Shown here: one piece after another, positions 18,261 to 27,555 of the stretch | How the letters are laid out: each line of letters begins with the position of its first letter | Position numbering within the stretch: position 1 is the stretch's first letter | Position numbers and translations under genes: made by a program | Notes under the pieces: generated by a model | Database searches by the model: none | Told to the model about the DNA's origin: nothing | Seen by the model: the letters and a program-made list of their open reading frames with translations, nothing else | Source of the DNA: CAZYXZ01 sp964651395 | GTDB lineage: Bacteria > Actinomycetota > Actinomycetes > BP-191 | Reading direction: 5' to 3' | Length of the DNA stretch: 64,000 nt | NCBI GenBank assembly: GCA_964651395.1 | Contig: CAZYXZ010000002.1 | Span: 1-64,000 of the forward strand

Positions 18261-20333
18261 TCAATGCGCGCCAGTCGGCACGCGGAGGTCGTACGTCCCG
18301 TTCTCGTCGAGAGTGACGCTCTGGCCCGGCGCGACGACCACGACGGTGAACGGCTCCTCCACGAGCGCGGGTCCTTCGATCATCGACCCCGCGGCGAGCG
18401 CCGGGCCGTCGTACACGGGCGTGTCGAGGAACCCTTGTCCGAAGTACGCCGGGCGGGAGCCCTTTCCTGCCTGCGCGGGAGTGCGGTCACCGGTCGGCCT
18501 GGGCGGTTTGGGTGCCGGTGTCGCACCTGTGGCCACGAGCCGCAGGCTGCGCAGCTGCGGCTCCTGCCGGCGGAACGAGAAGCCGCGGTCGCGTTCGTGC
18601 GTCTCGTGGAAGCGCTGGGCGAGCGCGAGCAGGTCGTCACCGCTCAGCTCGGCGCCTTCGACGACCGGGATGGCCATGTCGAAGTTCTGTCCGGGGTAGC
18701 AGAGGTTCGCGAACAGCTGCGTCGTGACCGCGTCCGCGGCGAGGTTGGCCGGTGCGAGCTCCTTGCGGGCTTCGTCGGTCATCTCGTGGAAGAGCCGCGC
18801 GACCCGTTCGGTGTCGACGCCGGACAGCGGCGTGACGTACGCGCGTACCAGGTCGATGAGGTAGTCGGCGGTGAGCAGGCCGTAGGCGCTGAACGCCGGC
18901 GCGGCCCGGGGGAGCAGCACACGGTCGATGCCGAGCTCGGTGGCCTGCGCCCAGGCGTGCACCGGCCCGTTGCCGCCGAAGGCCATCAGGGCGAGGTCGC
19001 GCGGGTCCGCGCCGCGGCCGGCCAGCACCCGGCGTACGGCGTCGCTCATCGTCGCGTGCACCATGCGCTCGATCGACCACGCCGCCTCGTCGACATCGAT
19101 GCCGAGTGGCTCGGCCACGTCGCGCTGGATCGCGGCGCGCGCAGCGTCGACGTCGAGGGTCATCCGCCCGCCGGCGAAGCCGGTCGCCGGCAGGTAGCCG
19201 AGCACGGCGTCGGCATCGGTCACCGTCGCCCGCGTGCCGCCGCGGCCGTAGCAGGCCGGGCCGGGCTGTGCGCCCGCGCTCTCCGGACCGACGTGCAGGG
19301 CCCCCGCGCGCACGTGCGCGACGCTGCCGCCGCCGGCGCCCACGCTCTGCACGTCGACCATCGGCAGGCCGATGTAGTAGCGGTAGCGCCAGTTCCAGTC
19401 GCTGGAGACCTGTGGGCTGCCGTCGCGGACCAGGCACACGTCGTACGACGTGCCGCCCATGTCGACGGAGACGAAGTCGCGCACTCCGGCGATCCCGGCG
19501 GCGCGGGCCGCGCCCAGGACGCCGCCGGTCGGGCCGGAGCCGAGGAGGCTGACGGCCCGGCGCGCCACGTAGTCCGGCGGCATCACGCCGCCGGTGGACT
19601 GCATGATCAGCATCTGTCCCGCGTAGCCGGCTTCGCGCAGCGCGTCGGAAAGACGGCCGACGTAGCGCTGCAGCCGCGGTGCGACGTACGCGTTGACCAG
19701 CGTCGTGCTGGTCCGCTCGAACTCCGGGGCCTTCGGCAGCACCTCGTGCGACAGCGAGATGTGGTCGACCTCGGGGAACTCCTCCTGGATCAGCTCGCGG
19801 GTGCGCAGCTCGTGCGCCGGGTTGAGGAAGCTGAAGAGATAGCTGACCGCGATGCTCGTGCAGCCGAGCTGGCGGAGCCGCTGGATGCCGCGGCGCACCG
19901 CGTCCTCGTCGAGCGGCTTGAGCACCGCCCCTTCGGCCCCGACCCGTTCGGGTACGGCGATGCGCTCGCGCCGTCGGGCGATGGGGATCGGGCCGGGTGC
20001 GGCCGGGTCCCAGATCGCCTCCTTGTGACAGCGGCGCATCTCGATCTCGTCGCGATGGCCCTCGGTCGTGAGCAGGCCGGTCACCGCGCCGTCCATCTCG
20101 ATCATCGTGTTGTCGGCGGTCGTGGTGCCGTGGACGAGCAGGTCGAGCTCCGCGCAGAACCCCTGCAACGTCGTGCCGAACTGCTCGGCCAGCTGGCCGA
20201 GGCCGGTCATCACCCCACGGCTCTGGTCGTCCAGCGTCGTCGGCGTCTTGTCGAGCACCACGTCGCCGCTGGGAGTGACGCAGATCAGGTCTGTGAACGT
20301 GCCGCCGACGTCGACGCCCACCCGGTATCCCAC
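18261..20333 (-). CDS. hyuA: HyuA-type hydantoinase/oxoprolinase subunit A
   Basis: 690 residues. ATP-using subunit of the hydantoinase/oxoprolinase/acetone-carboxylase family, which opens cyclic amides or carboxylates ketones with a HyuB partner. N-terminal nucleotide motif GVDVGGTFTDLI at 6-17, then HGTTTADNTM, GGVMPP, GSGPTGGVLGA, SVDMGGTSYDV and FGGNGPVHA. The C-terminal domain (about 520-690) is present. The partner HyuB is at 21127-22923, but a lipoprotein gene intervenes. HyuA has its own operator and a leaderless-looking TAGGCT box seven bases before its GTG start. Confidence 0.88.
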   Translation of the reverse strand: MGYRVGVDVGGTFTDLICVTPSGDVVLDKTPTTLDDQSRGVMTGLGQLAEQFGTTLQGFCAELDLLVHGTTTADNTMIEMDGAVTGLLTTEGHRDEIEMRRCHKEAIWDPAAPGPIPIARRRERIAVPERVGAEGAVLKPLDEDAVRRGIQRLRQLGCTSIAVSYLFSFLNPAHELRTRELIQEEFPEVDHISLSHEVLPKAPEFERTSTTLVNAYVAPRLQRYVGRLSDALREAGYAGQMLIMQSTGGVMPPDYVARRAVSLLGSGPTGGVLGAARAAGIAGVRDFVSVDMGGTSYDVCLVRDGSPQVSSDWNWRYRYYIGLPMVDVQSVGAGGGSVAHVRAGALHVGPESAGAQPGPACYGRGGTRATVTDADAVLGYLPATGFAGGRMTLDVDAARAAIQRDVAEPLGIDVDEAAWSIERMVHATMSDAVRRVLAGRGADPRDLALMAFGGNGPVHAWAQATELGIDRVLLPRAAPAFSAYGLLTADYLIDLVRAYVTPLSGVDTERVARLFHEMTDEARKELAPANLAADAVTTQLFANLCYPGQNFDMAIPVVEGAELSGDDLLALAQRFHETHERDRGFSFRRQEPQLRSLRLVATGATPAPKPPRPTGDRTPAQAGKGSRPAYFGQGFLDTPVYDGPALAAGSMIEGPALVEEPFTVVVVAPGQSVTLDENGTYDLRVPTGAH

Positions 20334-20355
20334 GCCGGCGAGCCTAACCCCACCC

Positions 20356-20369
20356 TGACACGCGCGTCA
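20356..20369. promoter_or_regulatory. Operator palindrome TGACACGCGCGTCA
   Basis: Upstream of hyuA on the minus strand: operator, eight-base spacer, TAGGCT, seven bases, GTG at 20333. The rest of the 20334-20452 gap shows no gene. Confidence 0.76.
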
Positions 20370-20452
20370 GGTGGGGATCCGCGATGTTCGTGCGGTTCTG
20401 TCCACAGGGAAGTGTCCGCGTCCGTCCTGGCTGCGCCTTTGGTCTCTCTCGC

Positions 20453-21124
20453 TCAGGTCGGGAACTTGAGGGTGGCGAGGAGGCGCGACGCCTCGGCGGC
20501 GAAGGCGGCGAACTCCTTCGGGGGCGCCTCGATCATCACCAGGAGGAGCTGGCTGCGCACGGGCGCGACGAGGAAGCGCAGCCGCGGCCCCGCCGTCGCG
20601 GTGATGACGTGGAAACCGCTGGCGACGACGTACCGGTCGAGCACGGGGAGGGCCCGGCTCTTCGCGGACACGCCGAGCGTCCGGTCCTCGGCGACCGTCG
20701 GGTCCGGCGCCGCGACCGCGTCCAGCTGCCGGGCGGGCAGTCCGGCGAGGGTGGCCGGCTTCGACGGTCCGTCCGGCTGCACCCCCGGCATGCGGGCCAG
20801 GTCGACTAGGAGCGTCGTGTGCGACGGCGGCACGGTGAAGAAGTAGACGTTGCGGCTCATGTCCTGGAGATCGTTGCGGCCCTGCCCCAGCGCGAACAGG
20901 CGGAAGTCGCCGGCGTTGACGCTGCGCCAGCCGGGACCGACGTCCATCACCAGCTTCGGCGCGAACCAGGGCGGTGACGCGTACGTCGCGGGTGCCACGT
21001 CGGCACCGTGGCAGCAGACGTTCGGGACGAACAACGGCACCTTGGTCTTGCCGGCGTTGTCGTCGCCACAGGCGCCGGACGTGAGCGCGCAGAGAGCCGC
21101 GAGAGCGACGAGTTGCTGACGCAC
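20453..21124 (-). CDS. Putative lipoprotein of unknown function
   Basis: 223 residues starting at GTG 21124, two bases after the HyuB stop, so probably translated with it. A short hydrophobic signal ends in a lipobox-like ALTSGAC (Cys about 19). The exported domain contains PNVCCHGADVAPATYASPPWFAP and ends in EFAAFAAEASRLLATLKFPT. I do not recognise the family. Its place between hyuB and hyuA suggests a substrate-capture or surface role, which is inference. Confidence 0.65.
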   Translation of the reverse strand: MRQQLVALAALCALTSGACGDDNAGKTKVPLFVPNVCCHGADVAPATYASPPWFAPKLVMDVGPGWRSVNAGDFRLFALGQGRNDLQDMSRNVYFFTVPPSHTTLLVDLARMPGVQPDGPSKPATLAGLPARQLDAVAAPDPTVAEDRTLGVSAKSRALPVLDRYVVASGFHVITATAGPRLRFLVAPVRSQLLLVMIEAPPKEFAAFAAEASRLLATLKFPT

Positions 21125-21126
21125 CC

Positions 21127-22923
21127 TCAGGCGGTACGGCGGGCGCGCTCGGCGGCGGTGGCCGCCTCGTCGACGGCGAGCGTCAGGTCCTCGAGCGAGC
21201 CGGTGAGCGCGACGCCGTAGTCGCGCAGTGCGCCCTCGACGGAGACGTACTCGTCGAGTACGTCGTCGAGCACCGCCTGCGGGTCGCGGTCGTAGGGCGA
21301 GCCCCAGCCGCCGCCGCCGCCGTAGTCGTAGACGATCCGCTCGCCGACCTCGTGCGGGATCCAGTCGGCGGTGTGCTCGACGACGACCGGCGCGTCGGAG
21401 CCGACCTTCAGCGTGAGCTGGTTGGGCGCGCCGTTGCTGCCGCCGGCGATGCCCGGCATCGGGTAACGCATGCCGACGACGTACGTGTAGACCTTCGCCG
21501 GGACGAGGGTCTCCTTCACGTAGTGCGAGCCGAGGCCGCCGCGCCACTGACCGGGGCCGCCGGAGTCGGTGCGGTAGTCGCGCTCCCACTGCACGTGCGG
21601 GAAGAGCGACTCGTTGATCTCGGCCGTGGCCTTCCAGAGGTTGCCGAACGACGCGTTGAACGAGCCCCACCCGTCCATCCCCTTCACCGCGGAGCACCAG
21701 CCGGCGTAGACCTCCGCCGAGTGGTCGGTGAACGATGCGCCGGTCCGCGGGTGGGTGCCGACGACCATCGTCGGGATGCCGGTCTTGTAGATCTGCGGCG
21801 CGCACCGGTCGGGGATGGCCTTGGAGAGGGCGAGCGCGATCGCCTCGCCGACCTCGACGCCGGGGTGGTGCGTGCCCGCGGACACCGGCTTGCCGGCCGC
21901 GGGGTTGAGGACGCAGCCGGGCGGGACGGTCAGCGTGATGCCGTCGAAGAAGCCCTCGTTCTTCGGGATCTCCGGGTCCATCAGCGCGGCGATCTGCGCG
22001 ATCGCATAACCACGGGTGTTCCCGTACGTCGACCAGGCCTGGATCTCGGGCCGGGAGTCCGAGCCGCTGAAGTCGATCGACAGCGCCTCGCCGTCGACGG
22101 TCACCTTGACGTGGATGTGGATGTCCTCGTTGCCCAGCGGGTCGTGGTCGACGTAGGAGTCGGCCTCGTAGACGCCGTCCGGCCACGTGGCCACTTCCTC
22201 GCGGAACCGGCGCGCGGCGTAGTCGATCGAGAAGTCCATCGCCTGCCCGACCGTCTGCGCCCCGTAGCGCGCGACCACCTCGCCGAGCCGGCGCGCGCCG
22301 AGCTGCGCCGCCCCGACCTGCGCGCGGATGTCACCCTCGAAGCCGGGTGTGCGGTTGTTGGTCTGCAGGGCGTAGAACACGTCGCGCCGCTCGACACCGC
22401 GGTCGATCACCCGGATGGCCGGCCAGCGCACGCCCTCGCCCCAGATGTCGGCCGCAGTGACGTTGTAGCCGCCGGGGACCGATCCGCCGGTGTCGCCGTG
22501 GTGGCACTGGATGGACGCGATCGAGATCAGCTTGCCGTCGGCGAAGCAGGGCGCGAAGACGTTGTAGTCGGGCAGATGGCCGCCGCCGTGGTACGGGTCG
22601 TTGGCGACGAACACGTCGCCCTCGTGGATGTCGTCGCCGAAGAACTCCAGCGCGAAGCGGACCGGCAGCGTCGAGGTGAGCATGAACTGCGGAATGCCGA
22701 CCGAGAGGGCAGCCAGCCGCCCGGAGCCGTCGAGGATCGTGGCGTTGCGCTCGTTGGACTGGTTGAGGATCGGCGTGGTCGCGGTGCGCGACACGTACGT
22801 GGCCATCTCGTAGCAGATGGTCTCCATGGCGCTGCGCACGACCCCGGCCACGACCGAGTCCACGTCCCCGCCGGGGCCGATCCGGTCACGGCTGCCGGCG
22901 AGGCGCACGAGGTCGACCGACAT
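21127..22923 (-). CDS. hyuB: HyuB-type hydantoinase/oxoprolinase subunit B
   Basis: 598 residues, metal-dependent catalytic subunit of the hydantoinase B/oxoprolinase family. Recognised by NQSNERNATILDGSGRL, GDVFVANDPYHGGGHLPDYN, QCHHGDTGG, STYGNTRGYA, GTHHPGVEVGEA and the C-terminal GGGGGWGSPYDRDP. The His/Asp-rich segments are the expected metal sites. Transcribed leftward from the divergent promoter shared with the MFS gene. A GAAAGGGGTGACC stretch precedes the ATG. Acts with HyuA; whether on a hydantoin, lactam or ketone cannot be told. Confidence 0.88.
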   Translation of the reverse strand: MSVDLVRLAGSRDRIGPGGDVDSVVAGVVRSAMETICYEMATYVSRTATTPILNQSNERNATILDGSGRLAALSVGIPQFMLTSTLPVRFALEFFGDDIHEGDVFVANDPYHGGGHLPDYNVFAPCFADGKLISIASIQCHHGDTGGSVPGGYNVTAADIWGEGVRWPAIRVIDRGVERRDVFYALQTNNRTPGFEGDIRAQVGAAQLGARRLGEVVARYGAQTVGQAMDFSIDYAARRFREEVATWPDGVYEADSYVDHDPLGNEDIHIHVKVTVDGEALSIDFSGSDSRPEIQAWSTYGNTRGYAIAQIAALMDPEIPKNEGFFDGITLTVPPGCVLNPAAGKPVSAGTHHPGVEVGEAIALALSKAIPDRCAPQIYKTGIPTMVVGTHPRTGASFTDHSAEVYAGWCSAVKGMDGWGSFNASFGNLWKATAEINESLFPHVQWERDYRTDSGGPGQWRGGLGSHYVKETLVPAKVYTYVVGMRYPMPGIAGGSNGAPNQLTLKVGSDAPVVVEHTADWIPHEVGERIVYDYGGGGGWGSPYDRDPQAVLDDVLDEYVSVEGALRDYGVALTGSLEDLTLAVDEAATAAERARRTA

Positions 22924-22943
22924 GCCCCGGTCACCCCTTTCAC

Positions 22944-22957
22944 TGACGCCTATGTCA
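22944..22957. promoter_or_regulatory. Operator palindrome TGACGCCTATGTCA
   Basis: Centre of the 58-base gap between divergent hyuB (start 22923) and the MFS gene (start 22982). TACGCT, eight bases before the MFS GTG, is a likely -10 box. Confidence 0.75.
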
Positions 22958-22981
22958 GGTCACAGCCTACGCTCCTGTGTC

Positions 22982-24277
22982 GTGACCGCCGAGACCCTGA
23001 AGCCGCCCGGCCCGCTGGCCGCGTTGCGCACGCCGCTCTACCGGCGGGTCTGGCTGGCCGGCCTGGTGTCCAACGTCGGGGACTGGATGCAGATCGTCGG
23101 CCGCGGCTTCCTCGTCTACGCCGTGACGAAGTCCCCCTCGGCCCTCGGTGCGGTCATCTTCGCGACGTACATCCCGCAGCTGCTCTTCCTGCCCATGGCC
23201 GGCGCGTACGCCGACCGCTACGACCGGCGGCGGACGCTCCTCATCGGCCAGGTCGCCCAGCTGGTGCTCGCCCTGGCGCTCGGCGTCCTCGTCACGACCG
23301 GGGACGCGAACTTCCCGGCCATCCTCGTCGTGAGCTTCCTGTCCGGCACCGTCCAGGCGATGACCCTGCCGGCCCAGTCGGCGCTCACCCCGTCGCTCGT
23401 CCCGCGGGAGGTGCTGCCCAGCGCGATCGCCCTGTCGATGACGACCAACAACGCCACGCGGTTCGTCGGCCCGCTGCTGGCCGGGCTCGTGATCCCGGCC
23501 TGGGGCGTCAGCTGGGTGTTCTACCTCAACGCTCTCTCGTTCCTCAGCGTCATCGGCGCGTGGCTGGTGATCAAGCTGCCGCGGACGACGCCGCCGGCCG
23601 AGGAGCAGACGACGTGGGGTGCCATCGCCGAGGGGTGGCGCTTCGTCCGGCGTACGCCGTCGGTGCTGCTGCCGATCTGCGTGGTCAGCGTGCTGGCCGC
23701 GATCGGCCTCGCATACCAGGTCCTCGGTCCGGCGTACGCGCGGTCGGTGCTCGCGCACGACGTCGCGAACACCGGCGGGCGCTACTACGGCTGGATCCTC
23801 TCGGCGGTCGGCCTCGGGGGGCTGGCCGGCGTGCTCGCGCTCACCGGGCTGGGCCGTCGCCGCCCGGCCGGGACGCTGTTCGGGACCGCGGTCGCGTTCT
23901 CGGCCGGGCTGGTCGTGCTCGGCGAGGTCACCGGCATCACGGCGGCGATCGTCCTGTCCTTCCTCATCGGCGCGACGCACTTCGCGAACTCGAGCCTGGT
24001 GCTGACGCTGGTGCAGAGCGGTGCCCCCGAGGAGCTGCGCGGCCGGGTGATCTCGATCCTCATGCTGGGCTGGCTCGGCATCTTCCCGATCACGTCGCTG
24101 GCCATCGGCGCGATCGCCGCGCGGTACGGCGTCGGCCGCACGATCTCGGCCTCCGGGGTCGTCTGCCTGGCTGCGAGCGTGCTGCTGTGGCGCTGGCGGC
24201 ATGTCATCGGCAGCGCCGAGGAGCTCGCCGTGGTGTCCGGCACCGACCCGCTCGTCAGCGCGTCGGAAGAGGCCTGA
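22982..24277 (+). CDS. MFS transporter, EntS/MFS_3-like exporter
   Basis: 431 residues, 12 predicted membrane helices. The N-terminus LRTPLYRRVWLAGLVSNVGDWMQIVGRGFLVY and the loop GAYADRYDRRRTLL (between helices 2 and 3) are the signature of the enterobactin-exporter/MFS_3 group. An efflux or substrate-transport role is likely but the substrate is unknown. The GTG at 22982 is chosen over longer starts because it places the conserved LRTPLYRR segment near the N-terminus and follows a TACGCT box. The ribokinase start follows its stop by one base (TGA-C-GTG). Confidence 0.85.
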   Translation: MTAETLKPPGPLAALRTPLYRRVWLAGLVSNVGDWMQIVGRGFLVYAVTKSPSALGAVIFATYIPQLLFLPMAGAYADRYDRRRTLLIGQVAQLVLALALGVLVTTGDANFPAILVVSFLSGTVQAMTLPAQSALTPSLVPREVLPSAIALSMTTNNATRFVGPLLAGLVIPAWGVSWVFYLNALSFLSVIGAWLVIKLPRTTPPAEEQTTWGAIAEGWRFVRRTPSVLLPICVVSVLAAIGLAYQVLGPAYARSVLAHDVANTGGRYYGWILSAVGLGGLAGVLALTGLGRRRPAGTLFGTAVAFSAGLVVLGEVTGITAAIVLSFLIGATHFANSSLVLTLVQSGAPEELRGRVISILMLGWLGIFPITSLAIGAIAARYGVGRTISASGVVCLAASVLLWRWRHVIGSAEELAVVSGTDPLVSASEEA

Positions 24278-24278
24278 C

Positions 24279-25208
24279 GTGGGCGACGGCGTGTGCGTGG
24301 TCGGCAGCCTGGCGTGGGACCTGTCAGCCGCCGTGGAGCGGCTGCCGCGACCGGGCGAGACGGTCCTCGCGGCGGCCGTGCGGTCCGGACCCGGAGGCAA
24401 GGGCTCCAACCAGGCCATCGCGTCGGCGCGGGCGGGAGCGCGCACGTCGATGGTCGGCAGCGTCGGCGAGGACTCGTACGGCGCGGCGTTGCTCGACGTG
24501 CTGGCCGCCGAAGGCGTCGACTGCCGGTACGTCTCGGCCCGCCCGGACGTGCCGACCGGCATGGCGTTCCCGGTGGTCGACGCGCAGGGCCAGAACACGG
24601 TCGTGGTGTCGCTGGGTGCCAACGATGCGGTCCGCGCCGCGAACGTCGAGCGTGCGCACGCGGCCATCTCCGGGGCGGCGGTGGTCCTCGTGCAGCTCGA
24701 GCTGCCGGACGAGGCGGTCGTCGCCGCGGCGCAGGCGGCACGGCAGGCCGGTATCCCGGTGCTGCTGAACCCGGCCCCGGCGAGGGCGCTGCCGCCGGGG
24801 CTGACGGGTCTCGTCGACGTCCTCGTGCCCAACGAGATGGAGGCCTGCCTGTTGCTGGGCCGCGACGAGCTCGGTGACCCGGCCGACGCCGTGGCCGCCG
24901 TCCGTGACCGTTGTGGCGTGCACATCGCCGTGCTCACGCTGGCCGAGCGCGGTGCTGTCGTGTGTGACGCGACCGGTGTCCGCGCGCATGCGTCGCCCCC
25001 GGTGACCTGTGTCGACTCCGTGGGCGCGGGCGACACCTTCTGCGGCTACCTCGCCGCGGGGCTGGCCGCCGACCTCGACGTCGACGCGGCCGTGGCGCGG
25101 GCGGTCGCGGCCGGGGCGCTGGCCGTCACCGCGCGGGGCGCTGCGGAGGCCGTTCCCCGCGCGGACGCGGTGACGGCGATGCTGGCCGGGGCCGACGTCC
25201 AGGGCTAG
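24279..25208 (+). CDS. rbsK: Ribokinase family sugar kinase
   Basis: 309 residues, PfkB fold. Phosphorylates ribose or a related sugar with ATP. Motifs: VVGSLAWDL, GPGGKGSNQAIASARAG (substrate/PfkB-1), LNPAPARALP, VPNEMEACLLLG, and SVGAGDTFCGYLAAGL (PfkB-2 with catalytic Asp). Length matches the family. It directly follows the MFS gene, so the exporter-like neighbour might move a sugar or nucleoside (inference). GTG start. Confidence 0.85.
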   Translation: MGDGVCVVGSLAWDLSAAVERLPRPGETVLAAAVRSGPGGKGSNQAIASARAGARTSMVGSVGEDSYGAALLDVLAAEGVDCRYVSARPDVPTGMAFPVVDAQGQNTVVVSLGANDAVRAANVERAHAAISGAAVVLVQLELPDEAVVAAAQAARQAGIPVLLNPAPARALPPGLTGLVDVLVPNEMEACLLLGRDELGDPADAVAAVRDRCGVHIAVLTLAERGAVVCDATGVRAHASPPVTCVDSVGAGDTFCGYLAAGLAADLDVDAAVARAVAAGALAVTARGAAEAVPRADAVTAMLAGADVQG

Positions 25209-25243
25209 CGTCCTGCGGGTTGCCGACGCTTGGGGGAGTTGCG

Positions 25244-26110
25244 ATGGGCCGGCCGAAGATGTCGCCGCGACGGAAGATCGCGATCGCGTCGTACAAGGTG
25301 CCCAAGGAAGGCAACATCCTGGGCGAGCTGACCGTCGACGCGACGGCGGCACTGGCCTACCTCGAGTGGGTGCGCGAGACGACCGGCGAGCGCGCGACCA
25401 TCACGACGCTGGTCGGCAAGGCCGTCGCCACCGCGCTGGCGGAGGAGCCCACGCTCAACGGCCGGATCACGTTCGGCGCGTTCCGTCCCTACAAGACTGT
25501 CGACATCTCCTTCCTTGTCGCGCTCGAGGAAGGCGCCGACCTGGCCCAGGCGAAGATCGCCGAGGCGGACACGAAGTCGGTCGCGGAGATCACCCGGCAC
25601 CTCCGTGAGCGCGCCGAGCGGCTCCGCGCGCGCCAGGCCGAGGACTTCGAGAAGAGCCTGGGCATCGTGCGGATCCTGCCGACCTGGATCCTGCGGCCCA
25701 TGCTGTGGTTCACCGGCTTCGTGAACACCGGCCTCGGCATCCCGCTGTTCGGGCAGAAGGCCGTGCCGTTCGGCGCCGGGATCATCACCAGCGTCGGCAT
25801 GTTCGGGCTGGACAAGGGCTTCGCGCCGCCGACCCCGTTCTGCCGGGTGCCGCTGTACGTGCTCGTCGGGTCGGTCGTGGACCGGCCGTGGGTCGTCGAC
25901 GGCCGGGTCGCCGTACGCCCCCTGCTCACGGTGACGGCGACCATCGACCACCGGTTCATCGACGGCTACCAGGGGGGCGTGCTGGCGCGGGCGTTCCGCC
26001 GGGTCTTCGACAACCCGTGGTCCCTGGAGGGGATGGAGGGGCCGCCGGCGCCGAAACCGGCCCGGCGTGCTCCCAGCCGGCCGAGAAAGGCCACTGTCAC
26101 CCGCCGCTGA
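25244..26110 (+). CDS. Stand-alone 2-oxoacid dehydrogenase E2-type acyltransferase domain
   Basis: 288 residues with no lipoyl or peripheral-subunit-binding domain. The catalytic-domain signature DHRFIDGYQGG lies near residue 236, with the His and Asp of acyltransfer. Other matches: SPRRKIAIASYKVPKE (membrane/acyl-binding N-terminus), ITTLVGKAVATAL, NGRITFGAFRPYKTVDISF and ITSVGMFGLDKGF. It may act as an acyltransferase on CoA or another carrier. Residues 140-175 (IVRILPTWILRPMLWFTGFV) look amphipathic or membrane-associated. A clear Shine-Dalgarno (GGGGGAG) precedes the ATG at 25244. The C-terminal tail is basic and proline-rich. Confidence 0.75.
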   Translation: MGRPKMSPRRKIAIASYKVPKEGNILGELTVDATAALAYLEWVRETTGERATITTLVGKAVATALAEEPTLNGRITFGAFRPYKTVDISFLVALEEGADLAQAKIAEADTKSVAEITRHLRERAERLRARQAEDFEKSLGIVRILPTWILRPMLWFTGFVNTGLGIPLFGQKAVPFGAGIITSVGMFGLDKGFAPPTPFCRVPLYVLVGSVVDRPWVVDGRVAVRPLLTVTATIDHRFIDGYQGGVLARAFRRVFDNPWSLEGMEGPPAPKPARRAPSRPRKATVTRR

Positions 26111-26156
26111 GCACGCCTTGCCCGAAATTGTCGGACCCCCGCCCCACCATGTGCCC

Positions 26157-26312
26157 ATGACCGAGATGCACTGGTGCCCGGAATGTGCCGCCGAGACCGC
26201 CCATGACCGGTTCGCGTGCGGCGACCACGACCACGACTGCGTGGAACTGGTCTGCCGTGGCTGCGGGCTCGGGATCGAGCTCTCCGGCCTCCTCGCGGTG
26301 GTGGGCGGCTAG
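26157..26312 (+). CDS. Small zinc-ribbon protein
   Basis: 51 residues. Metal-site pattern CPEC near residue 7, CGDHDHDC near 24 and CRGC near 36. Probably a structural zinc domain, with function unknown. ATG at 26157; a later ATG at 26166 is also possible. It stands alone between the E2-type gene and the LVIVD gene. No strong ribosome-binding site is visible. Could be spurious, but the cysteine pairing argues for a real gene. Confidence 0.5.
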   Translation: MTEMHWCPECAAETAHDRFACGDHDHDCVELVCRGCGLGIELSGLLAVVGG

Positions 26313-26390
26313 GACGGGACAGAGGCAGGACTTCCTGCTGGCGGCGCGAACCGTGAACGCACTGCCCGTGCCGTCGTCGGAGGATCCCGC

Positions 26391-27551
26391 GTGAAGAAGC
26401 TCGCTCTCGTTGCCGCGTTGCTCGGCCTGCTCGCCAGCGGCCTGGTCTCCGCGCAGGCCGAGGAGAAGCAGATCCCCTTCGGCGTGACGCCCAACGGCTT
26501 CACCTCGGACAACGTCGACTACGTGAAGCACATCCCGTTCGAGATCGGCACCGCGACGGGCATGAACGTCTTCGACAAGTACATGGTCATCACGAGCTGG
26601 AAGAACTGGTCGATCTACGACATCAGCGACCCGCTGAACCCGACGCTGATCTCGATCACGCCGATCGGCTTCCAGTTCGAGAACGAGAACGTCGCGACCA
26701 ACGGCAAGATCATGCTGTTCTCCGAGTCGCTGCCGAACGACGCCCTGCACATCTGGGACCTCGAGGACCTGACCCAGCCCTCGGAGATCGCGACCTTGGC
26801 AGGGGCGGGCAACCACACGACGAGCTGCCTGTTCAACTGTATGTACGGGTGGGGCTCCGAGGGCACGGTCACGAACCTGAAGGACCCGTTCGACCCGAAG
26901 ATCATCGGTGACTGGACGAAGGACCTGCCCGGCAAGAACGCGCACGACGTGACCGAGATCGCGCCCGGCCTGGTCTTCACGTCGACCCAGCCGGTCATGC
27001 TGCTCGACGCGCGCAAGAGCCGGATCCGGCCGAAGGTGCTGGCCGTCGGGGACAACAAGGAGTTCGCGCACTCGGTGGACTGGCCGCGCGGCGGCAAGGA
27101 CCGCTTCGCGCTCGTCGGCGGCGAGCTCAACGCGCAGACGCGCTGCGACGACGACCCCAAGGGCGAGAAGTCGGCGAACTTCAAGATCATGGACACGAAG
27201 GGCTGGCAGAAGACCGGCAAGATCAAGACCGTCGGCATCTTCGAGTACCACAACGGGATCTTCATCGACGGCGCCCCGCCGGTGAACGGTCTCGGCTGCT
27301 CGCCGCACTGGTTCGAGGTACACCCGACCTGGAAGGACGGCGGCCTGGTCGCCGTCGGCTCCTACGAGCACGGCACGCAGTTCCTGACGGTGAACTCGAA
27401 GGGCACGCCGAAGCTGGTCGGCTTCTTCGTCCCGCTCGGCGGCAGCACCTCGGCGTCGTACTGGCGGACCCGCGACATCGTCTACAACGTCGACTACGCG
27501 CGGGGCATCGACATCCTGCGCTACCGCGGCCCGCTGCGCGCGACCGACTAG
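26391..27551 (+). CDS. Secreted LVIVD-repeat beta-propeller protein
   Basis: 386 residues with a cleavable signal peptide (about 1-23, VSAQA). Repeats of the form DKYMVITSWKNWSIYDISDPLNPTLIS, ALHIWDLEDLTQPSEIATL and GTVTNLKDPFDPKIIGDW are LVIVD-type blades. His-rich points such as NAHDVTEI, EYHNGIF and SPHWFEVHP could bind metal. Role unknown, probably a surface or extracellular binding protein. GTG start with GGAGG 8 bases upstream. Converges with the hydratase gene, with four bases between stops. Lysine-rich composition differs from most neighbours. Confidence 0.8.
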   Translation: MKKLALVAALLGLLASGLVSAQAEEKQIPFGVTPNGFTSDNVDYVKHIPFEIGTATGMNVFDKYMVITSWKNWSIYDISDPLNPTLISITPIGFQFENENVATNGKIMLFSESLPNDALHIWDLEDLTQPSEIATLAGAGNHTTSCLFNCMYGWGSEGTVTNLKDPFDPKIIGDWTKDLPGKNAHDVTEIAPGLVFTSTQPVMLLDARKSRIRPKVLAVGDNKEFAHSVDWPRGGKDRFALVGGELNAQTRCDDDPKGEKSANFKIMDTKGWQKTGKIKTVGIFEYHNGIFIDGAPPVNGLGCSPHWFEVHPTWKDGGLVAVGSYEHGTQFLTVNSKGTPKLVGFFVPLGGSTSASYWRTRDIVYNVDYARGIDILRYRGPLRATD

Positions 27552-27555
27552 GGGC

